A DNA stretch of 64,000 nt from positions 62,001-126,000 of the forward strand of contig JAXLXF010000006.1 in NCBI GenBank assembly GCA_046328125.1, read 5' to 3'. This document shows positions 43,274 to 53,400 of this stretch, piece after piece. The translations under genes were made by a program, and so were the position numbers. Source of the stretch: JADZEM01 sp046328125 (lineage in GTDB: Bacteria > Chloroflexota > UBA6077 > JACCZL01). Below the pieces are notes generated by a model. It made no database searches. It was not told the DNA's origin and saw only the letters and a list, made by a program, of their open reading frames with translations. Numbering within the stretch: position 1 is the stretch's first letter; every line of letters begins with the position of its first letter.

Positions 43274-43807
43274 GTGAATCTCAAGGCGCTGCGCCGACGG
43301 TGTCAGGAGCGGCTGCGCGAGATCGAATTGCCTGTGCCTTTCGATGCGAGCTCATTCTGCGAAGCGCTCGCAGCACGACGGAGCCGTCCCATCCTGCTGC
43401 TGCCGGTCCCGGCAAAGGACGGTCCGTTCGGACTCTGGATTGCAACGGCCGAGGCCGACTACATCTTCTTCGAACGTGACACGAGCCGTTGGCATCAAGA
43501 GCACATCATCCTCCACGAGGTCTGCCACCTGCTGTGGGACCATGATCGGTCTCACGTCTCCGACGACGAGGTCATTCAGATGCTGCTTCCTAGCCTGGCG
43601 CCGCAGATGGTGCAGCGGGTGCTACAGCGGAGCGCCTACTCGCGGGAGGACGAGCGGGAAGCCGAGCTCCTTGCCACCCTGATCCTGGAGCGCGTCGGCG
43701 GTACTGGAGGATCCGGTGTTCAGAGACGTCGCGCCGAGCCGAACGATCCGATCGCGCGCCTCGAAGCCATCCTTGACGGCGGCAGCGAGAGAGGCCGTGA
43801 TGAGTGA
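43274..43807 (+). CDS. ImmA/IrrE-like zinc metallopeptidase
   Basis: 177 residues from GTG 43274 with AAGGAAG upstream. The peptidase motif HIILHEVCHLLWDHD contains HExxH, and the later REDEREAELLATLIL supplies the third metal ligand region. Partners of this type cleave XRE repressors next to them, here the protein at 42684-43196. The last bases overlap the start of the membrane-protein gene. Confidence 0.83.
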   Translation: MNLKALRRRCQERLREIELPVPFDASSFCEALAARRSRPILLLPVPAKDGPFGLWIATAEADYIFFERDTSRWHQEHIILHEVCHLLWDHDRSHVSDDEVIQMLLPSLAPQMVQRVLQRSAYSREDEREAELLATLILERVGGTGGSGVQRRRAEPNDPIARLEAILDGGSERGRDE

Positions 43808-45053
43808 CATTCTGGCCAACGGACCCGCTCTGATTGCCTGGGCCGCAGTCCTCTACAAGCTGTCCTCGCGACGACGAAGCCCGGATGACCCGGCGGTGCA
43901 CCCGTACTTGTGGACGCTGGTGGCCCTCGCATCGGCTCTAACAGTACTGTCCCACCCCGTCTACGTGACGTTGGATCGCCTGGCCGGAATCCCGAACCTG
44001 GCGAGACTTCTGGGACACAGTTTCATCATGCTTACCGCCTGGAACGCGCGAACCACGCTCTCCTACGTGAACTATCCGTTCGAGGAGGCACAATCCCGGG
44101 TCCGTCGCCACGGCGCCATCCTCGTGGTCGCGCTCGTCTTCATGGTCGTGCTGTTCGCTCTGGCGCCGGTCGACGAGGAGACGATCCAGTTCATGAGCAT
44201 GTACGCCACGGCCCCCTTCATCCTCGAGTACTGGCTCGTCTTCCTCGGGTTCCTGGGCGTCGCGCTGTTCGACATCGTCAGGCTGGATCTTGCTCACGCG
44301 GCACGAGCAGACAATCCAGCCCTGAAGCTCGGGCTTCGAACGGTAGCCCTCGGAGGAATCGTCGGCCTGGGCTACGTGGCCAACGAAGGGCTCTACGTCC
44401 TCGGCGCACAGATCAATGCCACGTACCCTCTCGGCGACAAGGACATAGTCACCACCGTGCTGGTCGCCGGCGGCACCAGCTTGATGATCATCGGCTCGAC
44501 CATGCCGGCCTGGGGACCCAAAGTCGGGATACTGGCGGCCGCACGCTGGCTCGACCGGTACCGGACGCTTCGCGCGCTGTACCCACTCTGGACCGATCTC
44601 TGTCGGGTCAGTCCGGAGATCGCGCTCGCGCCGCCTTCGTCGTCATTGACGGATGCTCTATCGCTCCGCGATCTGAACATCCGCCTGTACCGTCGCGTGG
44701 TCGAGATCCGGGACGGTCTGCTGACGCTGCGGCAATACGTCGATTCGCGGGTCCGCGAGGACACGGTCGCTCTGGGGCGGTCGGCGGGGTATTCCGGCGA
44801 TGAGCTCGACGTGGTCGCCGAGGCTGCGACGGTCGCGGCGGCGATCCGGGCCAAGGAGCAAGGTCGTGCGATGGTCGAAGGAGACGTGGTGGCAGCGGCA
44901 CCCGCCGACTCCGACCTGGGCGCCGAGGCGGCCTACCTCACGAGGTTGTCCCGAGCGTATCGCAGTTCGCCAGTTGTAAGGACGATGCTCGACCGTGCCG
45001 ATCAGGCCGATTCGGACGGTGGACTCATCAGCCAGGGAACACGACGATCATGA
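43800..45053 (+). CDS. MAB_1171c-like multi-helix membrane protein (putative transporter)
   Basis: 417 residues from ATG 43800. Seven membrane helices occupy about residues 1-245 (first ANGPALIAWAAVLYKLSS; then LWTVALASALTVLSHPVYV-like and AILVVALVFMVVLFALAP). A cytoplasmic tail of about 170 residues reads LRALYPLWTDLCRVSPEIAL, the hallmark of the MAB_1171c family, usually found beside XRE and ImmA-like genes in actinobacteria. No transport activity has been shown as far as I know. The start overlaps the peptidase stop (ATGA). Confidence 0.75.
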   Translation: MSDILANGPALIAWAAVLYKLSSRRRSPDDPAVHPYLWTLVALASALTVLSHPVYVTLDRLAGIPNLARLLGHSFIMLTAWNARTTLSYVNYPFEEAQSRVRRHGAILVVALVFMVVLFALAPVDEETIQFMSMYATAPFILEYWLVFLGFLGVALFDIVRLDLAHAARADNPALKLGLRTVALGGIVGLGYVANEGLYVLGAQINATYPLGDKDIVTTVLVAGGTSLMIIGSTMPAWGPKVGILAAARWLDRYRTLRALYPLWTDLCRVSPEIALAPPSSSLTDALSLRDLNIRLYRRVVEIRDGLLTLRQYVDSRVREDTVALGRSAGYSGDELDVVAEAATVAAAIRAKEQGRAMVEGDVVAAAPADSDLGAEAAYLTRLSRAYRSSPVVRTMLDRADQADSDGGLISQGTRRS

Positions 45054-45679
45054 CCTTACCGGGCACGGAGTCGACCATGGCGGCCGAGCCGACCGAGCCA
45101 AGACACCCGCGCCTGGCGCGTCTCGTCACCGAGATCCTGGCGCCGGCGCCAACGGTGGCGGTTCTGCTGCTGCTTGTCGCCTGGCACAGCGCTCCCTCGA
45201 CGGCAGAGGCCCTGCGGTGGGGCGCTCTCGCCGCCCTCTTCGCCAGCTTCGTCCCGTTCCTGTACATCGTTCGTGGCGTGCGCCGCGGCCGACTGACTGA
45301 TCACCACGTCCGCGTCCGTGAGCAGCGCCGCCTGCCGCTATTAGTCGGCGTCGCGTCTGTCGTGATCGGACTGACCTTGCTGGCGACCTGGGGGGCGCCA
45401 CGCGACCTGGTCGCGCTCGTTGCCTCGATGGTCGTCGGCCTTGCGTCTTCCCTGCTAGTGACGCTCGTCTGGAAGATCTCGATCCACACAGCCGTCGTCG
45501 CCGGGGCTGTCACGATCCTGGTGCTCGTCTTCGGGCCGCCGCTTCTGGTGATGGCGCCATTGGTGGCGCTCGTGTGCTGGGCACGAGTCGCTGTTCGCGA
45601 CCATACGCCGGCTCAGACCATGGCGGGCGTCGCGCTGGGAGCCACGGTGGCGGCGGTGGCCTTTTCTCTTCTCCGATAG
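45050..45679 (+). CDS. PAP2-like phosphatase-related membrane protein
   Basis: 209 residues with about six membrane helices. The pattern KISIHTAVVAGAVTIL, then LVCWARVAVRDHTPAQTMAG resembles the PAP2 phosphatase core (Arg/His-containing loops), and this family is often annotated as PA-phosphatase-related. Key Arg and His are visible, but the full KxxxxxxRP motif is not. Starts 4 bases inside the upstream gene's stop, ending a four-gene cassette. Confidence 0.65.
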   Translation: MTLPGTESTMAAEPTEPRHPRLARLVTEILAPAPTVAVLLLLVAWHSAPSTAEALRWGALAALFASFVPFLYIVRGVRRGRLTDHHVRVREQRRLPLLVGVASVVIGLTLLATWGAPRDLVALVASMVVGLASSLLVTLVWKISIHTAVVAGAVTILVLVFGPPLLVMAPLVALVCWARVAVRDHTPAQTMAGVALGATVAAVAFSLLR

Positions 45680-45906
45680 CGCCGTGGTCACGCCGTGCCG
45701 ATCTGATCGGTGCCTGCTGACGGTCACCTCAGTTAAGATATTGCCGCGAGCCACGGGCGCCACACCGCCACCGTCGTTGCTTCCGATGCAACTCAGTCGG
45801 GTAAGCCACGATGACAGCACCACGGCGCCAAGCTGCCCTGGATCAGGCTGGTTGCCGGAATGATGGACCGTCAGGCCGAGAAGCCGTCAATTGAGTGGGA
45901 GAGTCG

Positions 45907-48900
45907 GTGACAACAGCGGGTGATCTGAAGACCGGCGCGATCGTTACGGGATCACTCTTCCCCGAGCCGGTCGAGATCATCGTCGCCACGCCAGTTGGCG
46001 CATCGATCCGACTCGTCGGCAGTGGCGTCACTACGCGCCGGACCTACTCTCCCATCCTCTCGGCAGTTCAGATTGCCCAGCTCAGCGTCTCGCCTGTCAG
46101 TCCGCCGTTCGACGGCGACGCGAGACGTTTCCGCCTCGGTGTGGAAGCGATACGGCTGGGCCTGGCCTATGAGTACGATCCGTACTTCTCGCTGTCGATC
46201 GCCCGCGTCGATCCACTTCCGCACCAGCTCGAAGCGGTCTACCAGTACTTCCTCAAACTGCCGCGCATCCGCTTCCTCCTCGCCGATGATCCTGGCGCTG
46301 GCAAGACGATCATGGCCGGCCTGCTCCTCAAGGAGCTAAAGGCCCGTGGTCTCGTCCGCAGGACGCTGATCGTCGCGCCCGCCAATCTCACCTTCCAGTG
46401 GCAGCGGGAACTGCGAGACAAGTTCCGCGAGTCTTTCGAGGTGATCCGCGGTGACGTCCTGCGAGCGAACTACGGGCAGAATCCGTGGCAGGAGCGGGAT
46501 CAGGTTCTCACGTCGGTGTCCTGGGTGTCAGTGATCGAGGACGCCCGCGAGTCGCTGTTGAGGTCACATTGGGACCTGATCATCGTCGACGAGGCGCACA
46601 AGATGGCGGCCTACGACGAGAGCCACCAAACGATGGCCTACAAGCTCGGCATGGAGCTCTCGCAGCGAACTGACCACTTTCTGCTGATGACGGCGACGCC
46701 GCACAAGGGCGATGCCAAGAACTTCTGCCTCTTCCTCTCGCTGCTCGACCGAGACGTGTACGGCGACGTCAAGAGCCTCGAGGAGGCGATGAGGCGGAAT
46801 TCTGCGCCCTTCTACTTGCGTCGGACCAAGGAAGCGCTGATCACCTTTCCCGATCCTGAGACTGGCGAAGTCAAGAAGCTGTTCACCAACCGGGAAGTCC
46901 GAACCGCAGCCTTCGATCTTGACGGTGACGAGCTGGAGTTCTACGAGGACCTGACGCACTACGTTGAAGATCAGTCGATCCAGGCCGCCGCCGACGCGAC
47001 CGCTCGCGGGCGAGCGGTTGGTTTCACCATGGCGCTCCTCCAGCGACGCATGGCGTCGAGTGTCTACGCCGTCCGCCGGTCACTGGAGCGGATGAAGGAT
47101 CGGCGTGAGAAGATTCTGGCTGACCCGGAGGCATACCGTCAGGCACAGATCGCTCGGCGGCTTCCTGACGACTTCGACGACCTGACTGCCGAAGAGCAGG
47201 AGCAGATCATCGAACAGATCGAAGGTGCCGTGGTCTCGCTCGACCCCGCGCAGCTTCGAGACGAGATCTCCAACCTGGGTCGGCTCATCGATCAGGCCCG
47301 GCGCTTGGAATCGCGCGAGGTCGAGACGAAGCTGACTCGCCTACGCGGCGTCTTGGATGAGCTGGAGATCACAGCCGATCCCCGAAACAAGCTGCTGATC
47401 TTCACGGAGCACAAAGACACACTCGACTTTCTCGTGGGCGATGGCAAAGACGGGCGCCCACTCGGGAAGCTGGTCGAGTGGGGCCTGGCCGTCACCACCA
47501 TCCATGGCGGAATGAAGATCGGCAGCCGCGATGAGCCGGGCACGCGGATCTACGCCGAGCTGGAGTTTCGCGAGACGGCCCAGGTGCTCGTCGCCACCGA
47601 GGCGGCTGGAGAGGGGATCAACCTCCAGTTCTGCTCACGGATGGTCAACTACGACATACCGTGGAACCCGGTGCGCCTCGAACAGCGCATGGGCCGCATC
47701 CATCGTTACGGCCAGGAGCGCGACTGCGAGATCGTCAACTTCGTGGCCCGCAACACTCGCGAGGGGCGGGTGCTCCAGAAGCTGCTCGACCGCTTGCTTG
47801 AGATCCGTCGGGCGCTGGGCACTGATCAGGTGTTCGATGTCGTCGGCGAGGTCTTTCCGGCGAACGCCCTGGAGCGCCTCTTCCGTGACCTCTATGCTCG
47901 TAAGACCGACGAGCAGGCGATCCAGGATCGGATCGTTCGCGACGTCTCACCGGATCGTTTTCGCACGATCACCGAGTCCACGTTGGAGGGGCTTGCGAAG
48001 CGCGAACTGAACCTGTCCGCCATCGTGGGCCGCACGGCCGAAGCCCGTGAGCGCCGCCTGGTGCCTGAGGTCGTCGAGAGCTTCTTCGTAGAGGCGGCTC
48101 CCATCGCCGGCTTTCATCCGCGAGAGACTGGGCGTGCCAACCACATCTACCGGATCGGGCGAGTGCCACGCACGCTCTGGACGATCGGCGAGGAGCAGGA
48201 GCCGGCATTCGGTCGGCTGGGACGGGAGTACACGAGGATTGCGTTCGACAAGACCGTCCTGAAGGACGACCCGACGCTTGAATGGGTGACGCCTGGCCAC
48301 CCGCTCTTTGAGGCCGTTCGGACAGACGTGGCGCAGCGGGTGGCTGGTGACCTCCGTAACGGTGCCGTCTTCTTCGTACTCGATCGTGAGGAGCCAGCCC
48401 GGCTCGATGTGTTCACGGCGGCGATCAAGGATGGTCGCGGCAACACGCTGCATCGACGCTTGTTCATCGTCGAGACCACGGCAGCCGGGCAGATGGTCGC
48501 TCGCCAGCCAACGATCTTCCTGGAGTTGACGCCGGCGCCGACCGCCACATCGGTACCCGATTCGCCTGCCATGCCGCACCGTGACGTCGTCGAAGCGTTT
48601 CTGCTCGAACGTGCACTCGAAGCGCTCCGTGAGGAGATGGCGGCCGAGCGCGAGCGCGCCATCGACACGATCGCCGAGCACGTCGAGCTATCACTGGGCG
48701 TACTCTTGGATCGAGCGAACTTCCAGCTGGCCGAGTTGGAGAGCCGGAGGATCGAGGGGGCGAATGTCCCTGGTCTCGAAGGTCAGATCGCGCAGGCGTC
48801 GAACCACCTCGAAGAGCTCGACCATCGACGGGATGCTCGGCGCCGCGAGCTCGAGATGGAGCGGCATGCCACCATCGACGAGGTCACGTTCGTCGGCTCG

Positions 48901-49359
48901 GCCTGGGTGCTGCCGCATCCCGAGCGGGGCACGCCACAGCTTCGGACGATGGTCCGCGACCCCGAGATCGAGCGGATCGCCGTCGAGGTCGCGATGCAGC
49001 ACGAGCGCGACCGCGGGTGGGATGTCGAGAGCGTCGAGAGTGAGAATCGCGGCTTCGACCTGATCTCACGCCGGCCACACGCCGAAGATCCGAAGACGTT
49101 CGTCGAGGTGCGCTTCATCGAGGTGAAGGGCCGTGCCGGTGTCGGAGAGATCGCGCTCACCCTCAACGAGCATCGGACGGCTGAGCGACTCAAGGGAGAT
49201 TACTGGCTGTACACGGTCTTCGACTGTGCGACGAATCCTCGGCTCGTGATGGTGCAGGACCCGGCCAGGCTTGGATGGCAGCCCGTCGTTCAGGTCGAGC
49301 ACTACAGGGTGGGGCCTGAGCAGATCGTAGCGCAGTCGGAGCAGAGATCGGGGAGCTGA
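45907..49359 (+). CDS. SNF2-family helicase with C-terminal DUF3883-like domain (defence operon gene 1)
   Basis: 1150 residues from GTG 45907 (GGAGAG upstream; GTG 45895 is the alternative). Superfamily 2 motifs: LADDPGAGKTIMAG (about 128), VDEAHK (about 228), LMTATPHKGDAK (about 258), and the second half ATEAAGEGINLQF then EQRMGRIHRYGQ (about 565-600). Coiled segments follow, and the C-terminus (about 1045-1140) has RFIEVKGRAGVGEIALTLNE, typical of DUF3883 nuclease-like folds. DNA translocases of this shape occur in DISARM- and Hma-type defence loci. First gene of a tight five-gene operon. Confidence 0.9.
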   Translation: MTTAGDLKTGAIVTGSLFPEPVEIIVATPVGASIRLVGSGVTTRRTYSPILSAVQIAQLSVSPVSPPFDGDARRFRLGVEAIRLGLAYEYDPYFSLSIARVDPLPHQLEAVYQYFLKLPRIRFLLADDPGAGKTIMAGLLLKELKARGLVRRTLIVAPANLTFQWQRELRDKFRESFEVIRGDVLRANYGQNPWQERDQVLTSVSWVSVIEDARESLLRSHWDLIIVDEAHKMAAYDESHQTMAYKLGMELSQRTDHFLLMTATPHKGDAKNFCLFLSLLDRDVYGDVKSLEEAMRRNSAPFYLRRTKEALITFPDPETGEVKKLFTNREVRTAAFDLDGDELEFYEDLTHYVEDQSIQAAADATARGRAVGFTMALLQRRMASSVYAVRRSLERMKDRREKILADPEAYRQAQIARRLPDDFDDLTAEEQEQIIEQIEGAVVSLDPAQLRDEISNLGRLIDQARRLESREVETKLTRLRGVLDELEITADPRNKLLIFTEHKDTLDFLVGDGKDGRPLGKLVEWGLAVTTIHGGMKIGSRDEPGTRIYAELEFRETAQVLVATEAAGEGINLQFCSRMVNYDIPWNPVRLEQRMGRIHRYGQERDCEIVNFVARNTREGRVLQKLLDRLLEIRRALGTDQVFDVVGEVFPANALERLFRDLYARKTDEQAIQDRIVRDVSPDRFRTITESTLEGLAKRELNLSAIVGRTAEARERRLVPEVVESFFVEAAPIAGFHPRETGRANHIYRIGRVPRTLWTIGEEQEPAFGRLGREYTRIAFDKTVLKDDPTLEWVTPGHPLFEAVRTDVAQRVAGDLRNGAVFFVLDREEPARLDVFTAAIKDGRGNTLHRRLFIVETTAAGQMVARQPTIFLELTPAPTATSVPDSPAMPHRDVVEAFLLERALEALREEMAAERERAIDTIAEHVELSLGVLLDRANFQLAELESRRIEGANVPGLEGQIAQASNHLEELDHRRDARRRELEMERHATIDEVTFVGSAWVLPHPERGTPQLRTMVRDPEIERIAVEVAMQHERDRGWDVESVESENRGFDLISRRPHAEDPKTFVEVRFIEVKGRAGVGEIALTLNEHRTAERLKGDYWLYTVFDCATNPRLVMVQDPARLGWQPVVQVEHYRVGPEQIVAQSEQRSGS

Positions 49360-49363
49360 CCCA

Positions 49364-50485
49364 ATGACGAGCGGAGAGAGGGATGGGCTTCTGCAATCCG
49401 TAGCTACGAAGATTGCTGACTATCGGCTTGGAGAGATCGCACCCGTTACGGAGGCGCACGTTGACCGCTGGCTCGTTCAGTTCCCTGTCGACGCCCAACT
49501 GACAATCCTGAAGGAAATTTCGCGAGTCGTTGATAAATTCTATGTTTCCAGAGCAACAGTTGATGATTTTATGGAGCAGTTCTTCAATAGTAGCGAATTG
49601 TTCGGTGAGAACGTATCGGAAGGAATTCGCCGATTTCAATTCTTAGATATTCAAAGAAATGGGAAGAGCCAAAAGGATCTTCTTGTTGTCGCGGAGACAA
49701 CGCTATCACGACGCGACATCAAGCTCGCGGAATGCGGATTAGATCCATCTTCTTACATTTATCTTGATGATGGACTCTTCTCGGGTAACACAGCCTTTCA
49801 TGATATTGAAGCTTGGCTTCCGAACTGTAAGGTGGGTGCCACACTACATCTGGTGTTCATTGGTGTGTGTCAAGGCGGGGTCCGGTATCTCAGGAATCGC
49901 CTGAATCCGCTTCTGACGCCCCGGCGAATCAGTCTGAAGATCTGGAAGGCGCTGGATGTTCAGAATGACTCGTGGGATACATCCACCTGGGATTGCTTCT
50001 GGCCTCCGGACTCCGGCTCGGACCCGCAGGTCGATTCATACGTTCAGTCCGTCGTAGAGAGGTGCGAGGGAAAGTCTTTTCGTCCCCGTCTCTTTCGTCC
50101 AGTTGGCACACCTCGTGAGGAGACGCTCTTTTCGTCGAGTGAAAACAGGGCAATCGTCGAGCGAGCCTTTCTCAGTGCGGGGACATTTATTGTCTCGCTG
50201 CCCGAAGAGCCGAATCTTCGGATGCGTCCGCTCGGCTACGAGTATCTGGAATCTCTAGGATTTGGGGCTCCCCTCATTACATACCGCAACATTGCGAACA
50301 ACTGCCCGCTCGCACTCTGGTGGGGTGATCCCCAGGCGCCCTCGTCTCACCCGCTTAGCCAATGGTATCCGCTCTTTCCCAGGCGCACGAACGAACCCCG
50401 AGTTCCAGTCATCCGTATCGGGCAGCCGATGACCATGCCGCAGCAGGTAGTAGATGAGTCTGACCTCGAAGACCTCCCATTCTGA
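49364..50485 (+). CDS. PRTase-like protein (PRTase-CE type) in defence operon (gene 2)
   Basis: 373 residues. Around residue 125-145 SYIYLDDGLFSGNTAFHDIE matches the PRPP-binding loop of type I phosphoribosyltransferases (hydrophobic strand, DD, then T/S-G-x-T). It is followed by TLHLVFIGVCQGGVRYL. The rest is mostly alpha/beta without close match. PRTase-like proteins of this conflict-system type have been described by comparative genomics, but their reaction is not known. Base composition is clearly more AT-rich than the neighbours, suggesting a later insertion. It begins 4 bases after the helicase and overlaps the methylase gene by 32 bases. Confidence 0.65.
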   Translation: MTSGERDGLLQSVATKIADYRLGEIAPVTEAHVDRWLVQFPVDAQLTILKEISRVVDKFYVSRATVDDFMEQFFNSSELFGENVSEGIRRFQFLDIQRNGKSQKDLLVVAETTLSRRDIKLAECGLDPSSYIYLDDGLFSGNTAFHDIEAWLPNCKVGATLHLVFIGVCQGGVRYLRNRLNPLLTPRRISLKIWKALDVQNDSWDTSTWDCFWPPDSGSDPQVDSYVQSVVERCEGKSFRPRLFRPVGTPREETLFSSSENRAIVERAFLSAGTFIVSLPEEPNLRMRPLGYEYLESLGFGAPLITYRNIANNCPLALWWGDPQAPSSHPLSQWYPLFPRRTNEPRVPVIRIGQPMTMPQQVVDESDLEDLPF

Positions 50486-53400
50486 GCACGGCCACGCGTC
50501 TGCGCTGAGAGAGTATCAACGTTCAGAGTGTGTCGTCTTCAGGAAGACGCGTGAGGCTTTCGGCGGCCTGTCGAACATGGCCGCTGGCTACCCACTCCTG
50601 GTCAATGGAGTCCATATCGCCACGTCGGAAGCCCTCTATCAGGCCTGCCGGTTTCCCCATCGCCCCGAGCTACAAAGACTGATCATCGGCCAGCGAAGTC
50701 CGATGACAGCCAAGATGAAGGGCAAGCCATATCGAGATGACTCCCGAGCAGACTGGAATGATGTTCGTCTGACCATCATGCGCTGGTGCCTGCGGGTGAA
50801 GCTGGCTCAGAATTGGGACCACTTCGGAAGCCTGCTGCTCGAGACGCGCGATCGACAGATCGTCGAGGAATCCCGCCGTGACGACTTCTGGGGGGCGAAA
50901 CCCGAGACTGATGACCGGCTGATCGGAATCAACGCTCTAGGGCGCTTACTCATGGAACTTCGGGAGAGCCTGCGAGAGCGCGGAGATGCATTGCGTATCG
51001 TTTCGCCGCCCGACTTAGAGGGCTTTCACCTGTTCGGACAGCCAATCGGTTTGATCGCCGATCGTCAACCAAGTTCGTCGGGTGTTCGATACGGGCAGGC
51101 TGACCTGGAGATGCCTCAGTCGGTAACACCCAGGCAGCCTTCACCGGGATCCACACCACTCGCTACCGTCGAGAGCGAGGTTGGGGCGACAACACCACCG
51201 GCGGCCACCAGCTCGTCACAACATGAGGCAAATATGGTCAGCAGTGTTGGAGTTCCGAAGCGGCTCATTGAGGTTGATTTACCGATCAAGCGGATCTCAG
51301 CCCACGCCCGCCGTGAGAAGTCGATTCGGCACGGACACATCTCGACTCTACATATCTGGTGGGCCCGTCGACCCCTAGCCTCATGTCGGGCCGTCATTTG
51401 CGCGTCGCTTTGGCCGGATCCTGCCGATCCGTTCTGCCCTTTGAAGTTTCGAGAAGATGCCGCTCGCATCATTCTGGATTTTGCTCAGAAAGCTGTGTCC
51501 GACCGCACGCTGGCCAACCTCTCCTCACCCGAATCTTGGGGGCGGTGGAAGTCGCTCACCTTGGCGGGGCGACTAGACACGTCCAATCCTGATCAGCTCA
51601 TCGTATTGCGCCTGGCCTTGCTCGATTTCATCGCGGACTATGCAAACTGGGACTGTTCTAGGGTGACGGCTTTCCTTGAGACGAGCAGATCGCTAACTGA
51701 ATCGGCGCACGAGGCTTTCGGCGGCGAACCGGGAAGTCGTCCAATTGTTGTCGATCCCTTCGCTGGTGGCGGGGCGATCCCCCTCGAAGCGCTCCGAGTC
51801 GGTGCCGATGCTTTCGCCTCAGACTTAAACCCGGTCGCCGTCCTGCTCAATAAGGCTGTGCTTGAATACATCCCGCGTTATGGAAAGCGTCTGCCCGACG
51901 AACTCCGCACGTGGGGGGAATGGCTCAAGGAGAAAGCAGAGGAGGAGCTGTCTGAGATATATCCGAAGGATCTCGATGGCGGAACTCCGATCGCGTATCT
52001 CTGGGCACGCACCGTCATATCCGAGGCACCGGGTGATGGGGCTGAGGCGCCAATCGAGATTCCTCTGATCCGATCAATGTGGCTCGCCAAGCGTCCCAAG
52101 AACCCTGTTGCCATGCGTTGGGTGCGAGACGCTAGCGGTGCTATTGGCACGCAGGTTATGGAAAAGCGCTTCGCTGACGGCTCGGTCATGCGTGTCCGCG
52201 TTCCGCTCCTGGAGATCTTCACTCCCCAACGAGCCTCTGATGTACCCGCTGGTACCGCGAACAAGGGCTCCGCCACTTGCCCCATTACCGGATTCACGAC
52301 GACTGTCGCCCAGGTGCGGCGACAACTTAGTCGCCGACGAGGCGGAGCCGAAGATTCTCGACTTCTATGTGTCGTCACGACCAGCCAACATGGCCAGGGC
52401 AGATCATATAGGGCGCCATTAGCAGAGGACTTCGAAGCCTTGACGCGTGTTGCACAGCGACTCACGCGACTTCCCTCTGCAGGCGCTGATGGTTATTCGG
52501 CACTCCCTACAGAGCAGTTCAGCGGACAGGAACCTCGGAGGATTCCCCTTCCACTCTATGGCATCAACTCGTTTCGCGACATGTTTCTGCCAAGACAGGC
52601 ATTGGCGCTCGCAACGTACGCCAGGTTGATTCGCACTCTAGGCCAACAGGAGTCATTCCCAAGAGAGAAGGATCTCCAGGATGCGATCTTACTCTTCCTG
52701 AGCCTGACACTCGATAAAGTGGCCGATCTTGCGAACACCGGTTGCCGATGGGAGCCAGTTGCTCAGTGTCCCCGGCAGCTTTTTGCTCGGCAGGCTATGC
52801 CGATGACTTGGGATATAGCGGAAGGCGTTCCTATCGGTGATTCGAGCGGTTCTTTCGGTGTAATGCTAAATCGCCTGTATTACGTGATTGACAGCATTGG
52901 ATCAGATTGGCGAGAAGGCGTCGTCGATATTATAAGCGCGACTCAACATCCACTTCCCGATAGATCGTGTGATGCGTTCATTACTGATCCACCATATTAC
53001 TATTCGGTACCATACGCCGATCTTTCCGACTTCTTTTATGTTTGGCTAAGACGAATGATTGGCAATAGGTTTCCGGCACTATTTGAGAGCGATACCATAG
53101 TAAAAGCGCAGGAATGCATCCAAAATCTTCCTCATGCAGCGGTGAGGAGCATTCAAAAAGACCGAGATTTCTACGAGTCCACCATGAGATCCTCCCTGTC
53201 GGAAGGTGAGCGCATAACAAAGGAGAATGGAGTAGCGACCATTGTATTCGCTCACTCCCAAACAGAAGCCTGGGAATCGCTGCTAGCAGCCCTCATTTCT
53301 GCTGGTTGGCGCGTCACGGCATCATGGCCCATCGATACTGAGATGTCCACTCGAATTATTGCTCAGCGCCAAAGCACACTAGCTTCATCAGTACATCTTG

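Noticed and set aside
50454..50970. A DarT-NADAR toxin-antitoxin pair
   Set aside because: No DarT-like ADP-ribosyltransferase was found near the NADAR domain.
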